From Cheiracanthium punctorium (Eukaryota > Arthropoda > Arachnida > Araneae > Cheiracanthiidae): a DNA stretch of 64,000 nucleotides. Below the pieces are notes generated by a model that was not told the origin of the DNA, did no database searches, and saw only the letters and a list, made by a program, of their open reading frames with translations. Where the stretch lies: NCBI GenBank assembly GCA_038373885.1, contig JAWZYV010000114.1, positions 1-64,000 on the forward strand, read 5' to 3'. Shown in pieces: positions 1 through 11,931 of this stretch. The position numbers and the translations under genes are program-made. How positions within the stretch are numbered: the first letter of the stretch is position 1; every line of letters starts with the position of its first letter.

Positions 1-120
1 GCCTCTGATCCTGGAATTTTCTACAGGTTCCGAGCACTTGACACGTTCACGACCGTACAAAACCGTGAGCTTGTTTGTTCAGAAGAAAAGCGTTCAGCAG
101 TTTTTGTGACAATTCTTTAA
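1..120 (+). other. Open reading frames truncated at the window edge, unrecognised
   Basis: Two overlapping frames are open from the window edge: one from base 1 to a TAA at 118-120 (39 codons) and one from base 2 to a TGA at 107-109 (35 codons). The sequence is less AT-rich than what follows. A pyrimidine-rich TTTTCTACAG at about 18-27 could be a splice acceptor, so this might be the end of a last exon whose body lies outside the window. Neither translation resembles a family I know, and two short open frames in 120 bases are expected by chance. Confidence 0.12.
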
Positions 121-610
121 ATGTTTTTGTGTAAAAAAAGAAATAAATTGCTTAAGAGGCAATGTGATATTAAAATGAGATTTTCTGCAATAGGAGATTC
201 TTACAATGTATCAGTTTCAGAGGCAGAGATTATTTATGAAATTATAATATCCCATGTTAGACGACTAAGAAAGAACCTCATGTTGTACCGGCCAAGTGAT
301 TAAGGTATGGTGCTTGATATTGATTACATGTTACTGCTTAGGTTCAAATCATACCGATTATGAGTAGAATGCTTTTGTATTTATTTTGGGTAAATAGCAA
401 ATACAACTAAAGAAAAAAACATTCGTCTTTATTGTTTTTTATCTATCTCCCTCTTTTCAATATTTTCATCCCTTACGTTCTAATTAGTTTCTCTTCTAAT
501 AATATTTCTATTTCTTTTTGCTTTTCACTTTCAGGTCTCTGAGATGTCTCGTAGATCTGCGACATGATCTGCACTAGTGAACTTATAGAAAAAACCTACT
601 GTTCCTAGTA
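121..610. other. AT-rich intergenic DNA, nothing recognised
   Basis: Non-repetitive AT-rich sequence. A 60-codon ATG frame starts at 121 but is lysine/asparagine-rich with no family resemblance, and is treated as chance. Confidence 0.5.
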
Positions 611-619
611 CAGCTCAAA

Positions 620-850
620 CGTTGTTGTTGTGTTGGAACATGTATTCGGATTTGTGGGCTTGTCCACGAGGAACCGCTTATAAATCCCCGTCAGAGAAAG
701 GACAGACACAAAGGGGGTAAATGCCTAGGAGGAGGACTTTTCTGGGTATCTAGCGCATATTCAGGTTAATCTGGTGAAAGCCACCCAAAACTCCAGACCG
801 CTGGACCGACGGCCCCGCGAGAGGACAGAACCCTGCTCCTCCACTTGAAG
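620..850 (-). repeat. SINE-like element, divergent relative of the tRNA-SINE family
   Basis: Read on the minus strand, this block has the layout of the SINEs at 18241 and 23172. It has a B-box-like GGTTCTGTCC (complement of 823-832), then a GC-rich stretch, GGAGTTTTGGGTGGCTTTC in the place of the family's GGAGTTTTCCGTGGTTT, and a tail ending in AACACAACAACAA. The A-box half of the tRNA-like head is not recognisable. It is a pol III-type retroposon relic rather than a gene; both boundaries are approximate. Confidence 0.45.
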
Positions 851-859
851 GGAATTGCA

Positions 860-1955
860 AAAAAAATTTAATATAAATTTAAGAAAATGGCTAAAAAAAG
901 TTTAACAGTTTTTTTCTTTAAATTTTAGTTTTACAATGTTCTACATATGGTTAATACGTCAAATATTTCAGGCTCTACAAATACTCAAGAGAACATATTG
1001 CAGATTACGAGATCTGTTTCTAAAAGAAAAATCTGATTTTCTCTTTTCTCTGACCAAAAGTTTAAATTTTAGAATTTTTAAAACTTTATAGGATTTTGTC
1101 AAACTACTTATTAGTTATCAATATCAGATATTATTAAATTTATATATATATGCATAACTTGAAACTATCTTTATAAAATAAAAAATAAATGTCAATTTAT
1201 GAAATTAAAATCTTCGAATAATTGGTTGGTTTGAAATAAAATATTCAGATAATTTTCTTTTATTTTCAGGTAAAAATAAAACCTTTATAATGTATGAAAG
1301 ATTATTTTAGTACGTGTTTTGATAATATCTGGGCAGCTTCTGGGAGTCCCATGTCACGTGCTCCGAATACCCAGAAATAAAATCGGATCCTGCATCCACA
1401 ACTAAAATGAATAAATAAATTTTGAGATAAATATTTGTAAATAGTTAATGCAATTTTTCTTAATTCAAATTTCCCTTCTTTTCTATTTTCCCCTTCCTTC
1501 CCGAGACAGTGAGCGCACGCATTTTAAATTGAAATTAGCGAATTTTTAACATCGTGAAAAAATAAAAGAATTAAATATTTAAAAAAAAACTTTTTTGCAT
1601 CATTTTAATACAAGCGATAGTAAGTAGGATGCTTCTAGCCTTTTTAAATATCTTTCTAAAGACAAGTTTTAATTATTGCTGCTGATAAAGGAGCAATAGG
1701 AGCGATATCAATATATGAAATGCATTGCAAAATACAGCACTTCAAAGTGTTACGTGTATCACACACGACTTTCACAATGACACTGGCTAAAGTAATTTAT
1801 GGGTTTCTGTCTTTCTCCGCTTTAGAACAAGGGCCACCCTCATGATATTTTTCGTGAGTCTAGATCTGCAGTGTCACGGAATAGTACTTCTTGAAAGGGG
1901 GGAGTGAAATTGTTGGCGATCTACGAGCTTGAGATGGTTTGCGAGATTTCGGATA
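860..1955. other. AT-rich intergenic DNA, nothing recognised
   Basis: Mostly A/T-rich, with short TA runs near 1140-1152. A GC-richer patch at about 1330-1395 could be repeat debris, but I cannot assign it. Confidence 0.5.
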
Positions 1956-1959
1956 TAGC

Positions 1960-3115
1960 AAAAGTAGTCATTGACTGCAGACTTTCAATGAATTGAATGT
2001 ATCCATACACCTTAATGCATTTTAAGTCATTTGGCTGAACCTGTAAATAAATTACCTTGTCGATTGCGATCAAAAGAGATGCACAGTTAGATGTTACCAT
2101 AGTTCTACACAGAAAATTTCAAAATTCTATGGGTAAAAGTTTTAGAGTTATGCAAAATGTGGAATTAATTTTGATGCCAAATCTGGTGACATTTCGGCAA
2201 AACTCGCCAAGGTCGCAGACAGATGACGAGATTTTAGGCATGGACCAAACAATGACTGACTATCGCCTAATTTGGTGATATTTCACCAAAATGCACAAAA
2301 GACAATGACAAATGCCGATATGTTGGGCATGGACCAAACAATGACCGTCTACAGTTGTAATATATTGAAGATGTCCATAGACATTAATGTGTTAAAATTA
2401 TTTTGTGTGGTCCTGTAAATAAACTCTCCAGTAGATTGGAATCAAAAATCGAGATGCACAACTAGATGTTACAACAATGTTATATATGAAATTTCAACAT
2501 TCTACGACCAATAGTTTTTGAGAGAGTTAAATACATATACACGTAACACACGTGCATCTTGGCGACTTTTGGCGTAATTCTTGAGAGAGGCATGTGACCG
2601 TGGTCAGACCGTTATCTAACTATATGGTAGAGCGGTGCTCTCCTTGAAATGAATGAATGTCCCTAAAATTGCCATTAGTCCATAGACATACCTCTAAATA
2701 CGCTTAAATGAATTTCGGCCCGAGAGTAATGTATTTAGAATCTTTTGGGCGTTCCTGTAGATAAACTATCCAGTCGAATGAAGCCGAAAGGGGGAGTGCA
2801 CAACTACATGTTACAATAATCCTAAATATAAAGTTTTAACATTCTACGACCAATAGTTTTGAGATATGCGAGATACGTACGTACAGACGCCATGTAAAAA
2901 CTGGCCAAAATAGACTCACCGTTGGTCAAAATGAGTTGCAGACGCATTTATATGAACTTGCATGTTAGCGTACGATGAGATACATCAACAAAATTCTTAA
3001 AAGTAAAGTTAGAGGTTGTCAAAATCGGTTTTTTCGTCGAAATCTGGGCCCCGAAATTTTTCGGGATCACATTACTTCCTTAAACTCCGTACAAGGAAGT
3101 AATAAAATTTTTATA
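1960..3115 (+). repeat. Degenerate tandem-module element with terminal hairpin (Helitron-like family, copy 1)
   Basis: Three degenerate modules of roughly 330 bp follow one another (starting near 1990, 2360 and 2690). Each has a 'cctgtaaataaac'-type core followed by 'gatgcacaac.agatgttac' and 'acattctacgaccaatag'. Within module 1 the string GGCATGGACCAAACAATGAC occurs twice (about 2238 and 2327). The array ends in a hairpin, TTACTTCCTT, a 10-base spacer, then AAGGAAGTAA, at about 3071-3101. The layout and terminal module match the arrays at 22470-24500 and, inverted, 26808-27430. Tandem modules ending in a short hairpin recall non-autonomous Helitrons or Helentrons, but no transposase is present, so the class is inferred. 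Confidence 0.5.
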
Positions 3116-4275
3116 GTAAAGTTAAATCAGCTCTTCAGTCATACATCTTCTTTTGATTGAAACTTCACAATCACCAGCATTTTATGAATTTATTATTATT
3201 TTGTGCAAGTTGAAATTCCTTTTGATCAGGAAAATTAAGTTGATGAAAAAATATAAGTGAATGTAGAAAGTCACAAGTAGATACAAAGAGGTTCTTACGA
3301 TTCTATCGTGATGCCGTGGGAAATTTTCATATGAGTTCACTTTTTTTCGTCCTTACGAAATTTCGTTTATTAATACAGAACTGTATTTGATTTCAACCCC
3401 CCCTTTCAAAAATAAAATTAAGCAGAATAATAATAATAACATTTTTTTATAAACATTTTTTTTTTTACAATTCACACAATTTGTTCAATACTAATTATTG
3501 AAAAAAAATGAGTAAGGGAAATAAGTATGAATAAAAGAAAGGCAAAATAATGTAGAATTAGGGCTCGCCGACTTTCAAAGCTCACAATTCAATAAATTGC
3601 AGTTCACACACGATGAAATTTGGTGCCCTGAGTTACAATTGACTAAAATCCACAATTACGAAGTAAAAAGGAAGGTTTGCCTTTGGGGACGGTAAAAATA
3701 GTAAGCATTTAGAAATAGAGAATGCCCCTCGTGAAATTTTTATGCATAGTAAGGTGTAAATTACCCGTAAATGATGGCGACATAAAACTTTGATCTGCGC
3801 GGAGCGATAGCTTCAAATAGTTCGGTAGGCTCTCATTCTTTTTCCTCCTGCAATTGAACGGCTGAAACCCTATCTGTGAAAGTGTAAGTAAGAAATATTT
3901 TCTTACCTTTATCTACATCTGTGCAGTCTGAGACAACCAGTAATGGAAATAGCAGTACTAATGTTAGCATTTTCGACGTGAATCATATGACGTCGACATG
4001 AAATTTTTTTCTCATAAACTTCCAGTAAACCTTCCACAGAAACTGATGTGGGAGTTTAATTACGTTTGCATTTTAAAGCTTATCACAAGGGCATGAAGGA
4101 AAAAGCTTCACGTCACATTTTATCTGTACAATTGAAATGTGCTTCATCCGTGTGATAAAAGAGGTGTTTCTTTCCCATTGTGTTCGTAATAAGTATCAAT
4201 TTATTCCAAACTATTTAAAATTTACTTCAAAGCAAGTAATAATTAACGAAAGATAAATCAGGACAAATAAGCTGA
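3116..4275. other. AT-rich intergenic DNA, nothing recognised
   Basis: No coding signal, paired terminal repeats or RNA-like structure is visible. Short T runs lie near 3445-3468. Confidence 0.5.
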
Positions 4276-4662
4276 TTAACCCTCTGAGGCGAAACCCTTT
4301 CCCAATGCTGAAAAAAGGGCAGCCGTTGCCATCGCTCGACTTACTACCAGCTACGATGGCAGACGATCGAAACTTTCATCGCGTGCCACAGATCTAGAGA
4401 CCCTTTCTTGACGACACGTCAAAAAAGGGTCTATCCAGCTCTTCTCGCATTCTCCCAATTTTCGGCAGATGTGAGTGCTGTTAAAAATAATCGTGATAAT
4501 TTTTTTACGGGAAATGACGTGTTAAAAAGCAAAGGATTCTCGTAGAGAATGTCACCCGTAACAATTTTTATAGAAATCAAATCTATTCTTCGTGACTGGC
4601 AACAGTCAAAACGTCAGAGTTTGGTGCTCCCAGAGCAGGAACACTGCGCGTTAAAGGGTTAA
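4276..4662 (+). mobile_element. piggyBac-like MITE, copy A
   Basis: The element is bounded by TTAA on both sides (4276-4279 and 4659-4662). Its termini are inverted: CCCTCTGAGGCG on the left and CGCGTTAAAGGG on the right. TTAA targets with CCC-starting termini are the hallmark of the piggyBac superfamily. The interior has no transposase and is shared with copies B, C and D. At 4411-4446 a short dyad (AGACCCTTTCTTGACG/CGTCAAAAAAGGGTCT) is all that is left of the large inverted duplication seen in copy B. Confidence 0.8.
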
Positions 4663-4680
4663 AACAGACATATAGAAATG

Positions 4681-4930
4681 TGGATATGCAGTGTGACTCA
4701 AGACAGTGACCTGGGCTTTTTATTCCTTAAATGTTGATGATAGACATATTCTATAAATTACTAAGTTACGTTAAAAAAATAGTACAGAATTTTATGGTAT
4801 CTATTAAAATTTTCAGGGAATTAACAAAAGTAAGTGCAGAATTTAAATTTCTGTACCGTTCCGTACAAAAAAGTTTTCAATTGGTAAAATGTGCCCTAAA
4901 TTTCATTTTTACAAAATATTATATTTATGC
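4681..4930 (+). repeat. Unclassified interspersed repeat, copy 1
   Basis: This segment shares 'ttttattccttaaa', 'cagaattttatggt' followed by 'attaaaattttcagg', and 'ggtaaaatgtgccc'-type blocks in the same order as 40269-40510. The 'gtaaaatgtg' block also lies in both arms of the foldback at 62680-63010. It is probably one end of a DNA transposon; no TIR pair is visible here. Confidence 0.4.
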
Positions 4931-5659
4931 CCTTACATGGAGAAGTTTGCTCAATGAGATCTGAACAACTGCTTTTATTAGATGTTATTAAGATATCATA
5001 ATGATACAATAGCTAAAAAAAAAGAATGTTTTATCATTGAAAAACCAAACTACGCAGAAACCAATGTTAACACCATGGGCTAACCAGTACGTTATCGTAA
5101 CCTTTGCTTAAGAATGAAGAAAAAGACTGTGGCAAATCTAAGGGCGGGGTAACAATCCTCAAGCACACTTATTATCTAATTAGGCATTGGAAAAAGCTGT
5201 AAAATCTTAGGGCCATCAAAATTGTTTAGTCGGCACATGTATACTGTATTATAGTAATGAAAGAAAAGCTTGTTGTCACAAGGCACTTTTTAGTCGCCCA
5301 GGCGAGCGTGTTTTGTCGACCTCTGCTTATTATGGAGCAAACTTATTATTACGTATTACGTAATAATTACTATTTCATAATGTGCCATACCGTGTTACTC
5401 ACTTTAGTCATTGAACCGAAACTCTGCACACATCCAAAAAAACAACAAATTTTCACCATATTTGACTGTAAAATTTACTCTGATCAAACAGAGAAAATAT
5501 ATATACAAATTAAAAAATATCTTTATACAATGAGGAAATTTTTCATCACGGAAATTACAAAACAACTCTAATTCGTTAATAACAGCGTTTATTTTCGTTT
5601 GGTAATTGTTAAAATACAGGAGAAGACAACCGTCTCTCTACGTTCTGACGTGCTGCGTT
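4931..5659. other. AT-rich intergenic DNA, nothing recognised
   Basis: A 104-codon ATG frame (5257-5571) has biased, low-complexity composition and no recognisable domain, so I treat it as chance. Confidence 0.45.
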
Positions 5660-5800
5660 TAGAGATGAGACGGGCTCAGCCCGAGCCCTGGCCCGAACCG
5701 GGCTCGGGCTCTGTAATTCACAATTGCATTCGGGCTCGGGATCGCTCTTAAAATATAAAGATTTTGTTCAACACTCGTATGTCCTTTAACTCGATACATT
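5660..5800 (+). mobile_element. GC-rich hAT-like MITE, truncated copy
   Basis: It begins with TAGAGATGAGACGGGCTCAG and continues with GGGCTCGGGC motifs. This matches, in reverse complement, the right part of the complete element at 58589-58955, including the internal 'ctctgtaattcac' and 'tgttcaaca' blocks. No right terminus is visible, so this is a one-ended relic with an approximate 3' limit. Confidence 0.6.
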
Positions 5801-8168
5801 TTATAATATAATTTTAAAAACGAAGAAACACACTTTTATTGCAGTATGAACTAAAAATAAAATAAATAAACTTTATAAATAATTAAATAAAAAAAACTTA
5901 TTTGACGTGAGAAATAATCAAAGAAATAATCAAAGTAAAGAAATAATTAAATAAAAAAAAGCGTGGGATGCTCAATATCAATTGTTTCAATTTTTTTACC
6001 TTCTAAGAGTTATGCGTAATTACTACAATTATGAAAATTTAGGTGAGGTTCCTTCGTTTTTTAAGTAAAATTTAAGTTTGTTTTAAAATCCGAAAAACGG
6101 TTTAAAAACATTAAATAATCGTCTAAAATTAAAAAAATATATATGTAAGCTATGAAATCCATTGTCACATCCAATTCGACCATATTGATATTCAAAAAAA
6201 TTTCTCTATAGAGACAATTCTGAATTTTCCTCCGTTAGACGGTCACATATGTATTAAACAACCAAACTACGTCAGATACTAGAAAACAAACATCTGTACG
6301 CAAACTGCACTATGGGCCCTCTTACAGCCTGTAAAAACCTGTGATTTTTATGAAAGATTCATAAAAAATCTGAAACACACAGTATTTTGCAATATCTGTC
6401 GAAATGGATGGTGCCTCAATCAATTTCAGGGTATGATTTCTGGGTTTATTTTCTTTATGAAAGTGGCATATGTTTTACTGTCCATAAGAGTGCAAAATAT
6501 AGTGTTTGTCGTGATGTATTCTGAATTTTGCAGTGACTCTGGGTTAATTTCTTTTTAAAACTGTTCAGGGGGCCACTCACAAATGTAGTTTTCCATCCCA
6601 ATCCCAAGAACAGCTTTAAGTCTGGCACTTACAACCACGTCTTGTTGTCACTGCAGGGGTAAAGGGACATTCTTCTGGCGAATTTTATGACTTTTAAATG
6701 ACCAATTTGGAATTCACCAACAAAATTTAATGTATTAAACCGCAAACACTACCGGCTCTTAGTCTCACTGCAACTATCGCTAGTTTAAAAATGTTTCTTT
6801 TGAAAAGCGATATTCGTCACAGGATTCACAAAAGCTTTAAAAACAAACTAATGATTCTAAATACTACTACTACTAATAATAATAATGATAATAATGCTTA
6901 TTCACTAACTGCACTGTAAACTAACATCAACAATCAATCTATGTATCTCTTATGCAACTTTCAGAAAAAATTCATGAGCACAAAAATTGCCATCAAAAAT
7001 CGCGCCTCCTATAGGTTTGTTGTTTGCAATAATTCACAGTACAACTTGTAAAGAGCCTTTCTAAATTTTTCGAGTCCCTAGCACAATTGAACTCTTTAAA
7101 AGCTATTCAAAAGTTGATTTATTTTGCAAAACAGCATTGAGCAAAATATTTTATTGGGGAGTTTACTTAAATGCTGCTTCAGCAAAAGATTTTGTGAGTG
7201 CAAAGGATTTAATCGGAACACAAGTAAATATTTTAAAAATGCATTACAATTTTGTGAATATATGTATATATATATATGTCGTGCGTGAGTGGTTTAGGAA
7301 CAGCACAAACGGCAACGTCCATCTGGAATATTTTATTAAGGCATATTTACAAGTTATATACAGAGGAGTTTGGAAGTATCTCGAAGTTAGGAAGAGCTGC
7401 TCTGCGGTAGATGTCTCCTGGTTTTGTTAGTTAAGTTCACAGAGTGTCCGCTAGGCGGCAGCTCTGTCTTTCCATCATCTAGTTGGTCCAAAAAACCATA
7501 ACAAAATCCTCGTTTGTTAAATTAGCAGACATGGGAGGTGCCTGCTGGCGAGACACCTTTATGATTGACAGGTTAGACCCTCCTAGGCAACAAGTATTGC
7601 ACCATGTTTTGAAATTACAACTTATAATCCAGATGCCCCCAAAGTGAAAGATGTTTTTTAATTAAATGATCGCTTGTATGACATATCCCCCCTTTTTAAG
7701 CACTTGTATGACATATACATATATTATTGCTATTATTTTTAAAAAAATAAAAACCCAAGTAGCTACAAACCATTTGCAATTAGCATATAAAACATTCCTG
7801 TCAAATCGTTCACGTGCCATAAAAGCTTCATGAAGAAAGCGCGTGTGCCTGGCGTTCCTCATCACTGCTCTAGTGTTTCATCGCTTATTTAATTTAGTAG
7901 CTTGGAAGTTTCTTGGTAAAGCGTTTCAAAGAGTGACTTGCCATCAACATACTGCGGTAAAAGAAAACAGCTCTTTTAAACGAGAATCTGGAAGAAAGTT
8001 TCAGTACATCGGCTGATATAAGGTTTTGATTAAATTACTTTATAACATTTGAAACATCTTGAGAGAGAAAATAGATAAACAAACAATTCCTCATAGCGTA
8101 TAAAGTTGAAAAAAATCTACATTGTAAAGGGGATTCGGAAGTGGTATTTGAAATCACTACATAATATA
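5801..8168. other. Intergenic DNA, nothing recognised
   Basis: AT-rich, with small simple repeats: AT/ACT/AAT triplets at about 6870-6898 and a TA run at about 7261-7276. Frames of 97 codons (7137-7430, plus) and 67 codons (7662-7865, minus) have no family resemblance. Confidence 0.45.
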
Positions 8169-8619
8169 CAGGGTGTCCAGTGCTAACGCTGTCGAATGGC
8201 TATTTCCTAAACCGTTAGTCAGAGGCACATAGTTCCAATTGCAAAAATGCTTTAAATTGTATAATCTATTATATCAAAAACAATCAAAGTCAATAAATCA
8301 ATTTCTATAAAAATTAAGAAATTTAAATTTCTATACGGTCACCCGGTCCTATCAGTTATATTTAGAAAAAATTTTCTTTAAGCAATTTCATGCACAATAA
8401 AAAGAAATTCGTCCTTCTACGACCAAAATTCATTGATTTATAAAGCAGCAAACATTGTGACTTAAGTCACTTTTCCACGTTTAAAAATGTTCCGTTATGG
8501 TAAACCGTTAAGGGACCATATAAATACTGAAATTTTAAATTATAGACTTTAATTTCATGTTCTGGCATAATGCGGAAAAAGAAGCAAAACTAATTTTAGA
8601 GTACTGGTCTTCAAGCAGA

Positions 8620-8799
8620 CAGGCCTTATTATCGCATGGGCAAATCGGGACTTTGCCCAGGGCCCCCCCAATTTAAAATGTTGTTCTGAAATATTCTTTT
8701 TTATATCAAAATTTTATAAAAAATAAAACAAATTTCATAGATCAGGGGCACCCAAATCCATCAATGCCCGAGGCCCCTGTTGGTCATAATCGGGTCCTG
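8620..8799. mobile_element. hAT MITE nested in the long-TIR element
   Basis: A 180-bp element with termini CAGGCCTTATTATCG and, inverted, CAGGACCCGATTATG. It is flanked by an exact 8-bp duplication, CAAGCAGA (8612-8619 and 8800-8807). Eight-base target sites and CAGG termini define hAT elements. The ends resemble those of the larger hAT at 61814, which could have supplied transposase. It interrupts the interior of the 8169-9503 element, so it is the younger insertion. Confidence 0.85.
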
Positions 8800-8892
8800 C
8801 AAGCAGAGGGTTATAGTCAAGCTCTATTAAAATCTACCTGAGGTCAGACTTACTAAATCGTGTATGTGTAGCATGCAGATGTGTAACATAGG

Positions 8893-9057
8893 AGTGTGCT
8901 ACGCAAAGTACAGGAAGAATTTTCTGTACGGGTGCCTATTCAGATTGTAGTCGAAGGAAGTTATTTAACGCCAATTCATTTAAAAGACCTGTTTAAAAAA
9001 TTCTACTTTCAGCATAAGCTATATTTTTATGTTACTTTATCGGATACACATTGTTAA
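8893..9057 (+). pseudogene. Transposase N-terminal-like remnant in the long-TIR element
   Basis: One frame is open for 54 codons up to the TAA at 9055-9057. It contains a segment reading VLRKVQEEFSVRVPIQIVVE followed by a short leucine/lysine-rich stretch. The spacing of 'RKVQEEF...VP' resembles the helix-turn-helix N-terminal region (DUF4817-like) of arthropod transposases that lie between CAGGGTGTCC-type TIRs. The upstream part (from about 8569) is separated by the nested hAT insertion and by stop codons, and no DDE core survives. The identification is from memory of the family pattern and is tentative. Confidence 0.3.
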
Positions 9058-9248
9058 AGGTTAATCTTCTTTATTGCAATGTATATTCATAAAATAGTTA
9101 ATGAAATTGCTAATAAATATTACAAAGCTCAAACCAGTGCATTAATTTTTTTTCAAATTCATTTTGTGTAGAACCCCTATTTCGCAGCTCGAAAGGTGCT
9201 CTAATTTTAAGCAACTGTAACTCGGCAAATTTTGGTCATAGAAGGACG

Positions 9249-9250
<2 letters not shown>

Positions 9251-9282
<32 letters not shown>
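9251..9282 (+). repeat. Poly(T) tract, 32 T
   Basis: An uninterrupted T run inside the right arm of the long-TIR element. The homologous position in the left arm is a short mixed A-rich tract, so the run grew in place by slippage and is not a retroposon tail. Confidence 0.9.
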
Positions 9283-9283
<1 letters not shown>

Positions 9284-9503
9284 TGCATGAAGTTGCATAA
9301 AGAAATTTTTTCTAAATATAACTGATAGGACCGGGGAACCGTGTAAAAATTTAAATTTCGTAATTTTTATAGGACTTGATTTATTGACTTTGATTGTTTC
9401 TGATATAATAGATTATTTAAAGCATGTTTGCAATTGGAACTATATGTCTCTGACTAACGGTTTAGGAATTAGCCACTGGACAGCGTTAGCACTGGACACC
9501 CTG

Positions 9504-10201
9504 TATATATATAATGCGTAAGAGGCTGGGGTATTCTTTTGAGAAATTTGTTTTTCTCTTTTCAGGATATATAGAGGAACAGCTTCGGCAAATTTAAGAA
9601 ATTTTATTTCTAATAAGTGAAAGTTAATAGCAATCTATTGTTATTTAAATGTTGTAGGTTTTTATGTGATATATTTGGACAGGGGGTATCAATTAAGTGG
9701 TTATTTACAATCAAGTTTTCTCGTTTTTGCTGATGAGTTGAAGAATAAAATAAATTTCCTACAGGAATTGAAGAACAATGGATAATATTTTATTATACAC
9801 ACACACACATACAAGATATTTGAAAAAACTTCCGACACACTTTCAGTGTAGGTAGTGCACATAATAAAGAATCGCATAGCAATGTTAAGTCAAAAACACT
9901 GTTTTTTCATTTACCTGTTAATATTTACTTTAATAATCAATCCTGTAATCAATGTATAATCCCTATTTTAGTAATCAGTTCTGTCAAAAACACATTTTAG
10001 TCTAGTGCTTTTTGTGGAAGATCCATTAGTATTTGACGGACCATGGTCGGAAAGTTTACTATTATACCAAAGTCATTATTAACAGCTACATGAAGATGAC
10101 TTTCCGAAATCCACATTGCTTTGTGATTATGATTTCTTATGTGCCTGATCTGCCTTGAAATTTTGCCTCAACTCTTGAAACACCCGGTACATAATATAAT
10201 A

Positions 10202-10238
<37 letters not shown>

Positions 10239-10381
10239 GAAAAATGCACTGTAACTTTTTAGCACTAAAACATTTTGTGAGAATATGATTTAATACTCAT
10301 GAGTTGAAGATAGGAAGATTGAACAAATCTCATGAATTCTTGCTACCAGAAACGAAATTTTTAAAATTTGGGCTTCCTATA
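9504..10381. other. Intergenic DNA with microsatellites
   Basis: AT-rich, with a short CA run at about 9799-9811 and a long TA/ATAAT run at about 10192-10236. Nothing else is supported. Confidence 0.55.
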
Positions 10382-10546
10382 CATAGGTGTAACATACTAA
10401 GGGCAAGGGAGGGGGGCGATTGCAACCCCCCTTAAAATTAAAAAAAAAATTCCAAATATCACCTATCTGAAAATAGCATTTTCTACAATAGGAAGCATTT
10501 TGCCCCCCCCCCTCCCCCAAATGTAACATGCCAATTTACGCCAATG
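10382..10546. mobile_element. hAT-like MITE, 165 bp
   Basis: The termini are CATAGGTGTAACATACT on the left and, inverted, CATTGGCGTAAATTGG on the right. A G-rich run follows the left end and a C-rich run precedes the right end. Flanking octamers TTCCTATA (10374-10381) and GTCCTACA (10547-10554) match at 6 of 8 positions, consistent with an aged 8-bp target duplication. There is no coding capacity; the apparent 84-codon frame from 10528 merely starts inside the right end. Confidence 0.6.
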
Positions 10547-10994
10547 GTCCTACATATAGGATATTGAGCGGAAATATATTAATTCACGAGGAGAGAGACT
10601 GGATGATGGAACTGTCGATGTATCGAACTTTCGGATTCTACAGCCGCTACGCAGGTATCAATACATCGGGTACAAAAGTAAGTTTAATTAGCGTACATAA
10701 GTCTGCGAGAGCTTTTATTACCCGGCCATTATGCTTAGACATTTCATATTCTAACAAGAAGTTCAACAAAATCTTTCGCTAGCTTCAATTACACTTTAAA
10801 AAATTAATTCTGATGTACGTGGTTATACTTCTAAGAACACGGATGTTTGTAATGATAATAATAACAATAAATTCTCCATCTTAAGTAGGTGATTTTACTT
10901 ACGAGTTGTTTGTTAGCAGACAATTAAAGTAGGTTTTTTCGCAGATTTACAATAACGATAAGTCGACAATGAAATACATATAAAAGCACTAGAT

Positions 10995-11029
<35 letters not shown>

Positions 11030-11931
11030 GCACGATATCTTTGAATAGTATGTGGTAGAATCTTATGAATGAAGAATTATAAATAGTTATTACAGTTATA
11101 CAGCAATTCATTAACACTTTGAGATGCGAAGAAAATAATATTGATAGGATAATAAGATAATTGAAGCTGTTTTCAAATAAGTACCAAAATTATATTTTTG
11201 AGCAATATCATACCTTATTTGTCACAACAGCAAATCTGTATTTGTTCCGTTACTACCGATTTTTTTTTTCCAAGTTTGAATTTTATATCTTGAAATTTTT
11301 ATTTTAGTTAAATATTTTACTGGTCGTGAAAAGAAGTACATGTTTAAAATCAATTTTTATAGAAAATAAGCTAAAGATGCCATTATTGACGAAAAGAAGT
11401 ATTTAAAATTAATTTTTCTACAAACTCGCTTTTGAAGGCTTATCACAAATTTTAGCATTATAAATTAAAATGGTGATAGCATAGTACATGAACCATTGTT
11501 ATCTTCAGAAATCCCAAGTCTGAAGATTTTAGCTTAATTCTGTCTTTTTTAATCTATTTCAAGCCTGAGGATATTTGAGCATTTATTTAGAAATTATCAC
11601 TATATCATTTTTGTTCACCAGTGATCCTGAATGTAACTCGCATGGATCAGTACTTCTGCGAGTAGGTTATGCACAATAACCAGAGTATTTAATTTTGAAA
11701 TATTGTACCTGCAAGTTGCATATGCTAGAAATTTTTAGGCTGAATTAATGTTTTCTTAAAAATATCAGCGATAGTAAAAAGATATATCAGAATAAAAAAT
11801 ATCATTCAGAACTTTAAAAAAGACTGCTTGATCTTTAAGGGCGTTTACTAGAGTCCCTCTCATAGAACAGTTATTAATTATTAATACCCAACTATGATAC
11901 ATATGCATATGCGTGTGCATTCATACAGAAG
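10547..11931. other. Intergenic DNA, nothing recognised
   Basis: AT-rich, with a 29-base T run at 10997-11025. No terminal repeats or coding signal are visible. Confidence 0.5.

Larger units (their letters stand above)
8169..9503. mobile_element. Long-terminal-inverted-repeat DNA transposon, about 1.3 kb
   Basis: The element is flanked by TA. It starts CAGGGTGTCCAGTGCTAACG and ends with the inverted counterpart CGTTAGCACTGGACACCCTG. The arms run for about 265 bp (8169-8433 and about 9236-9503) and remain clearly alignable. The interior holds a decayed transposase-like segment and a nested hAT MITE (8620-8799). The right arm carries a 32-base T run (9251-9282) where the left arm has only a short A-rich tract. 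Long TIRs and TA flanks suggest a Tc1/mariner-type or related cut-and-paste element; the exact superfamily is unresolved. Confidence 0.7.

Noticed and set aside
7439..7480. GC-richer block 'gagtgtccgctaggcggcag' as a regulatory site
   Set aside because: A short isolated match with no neighbouring gene or repeat copy to support a role.
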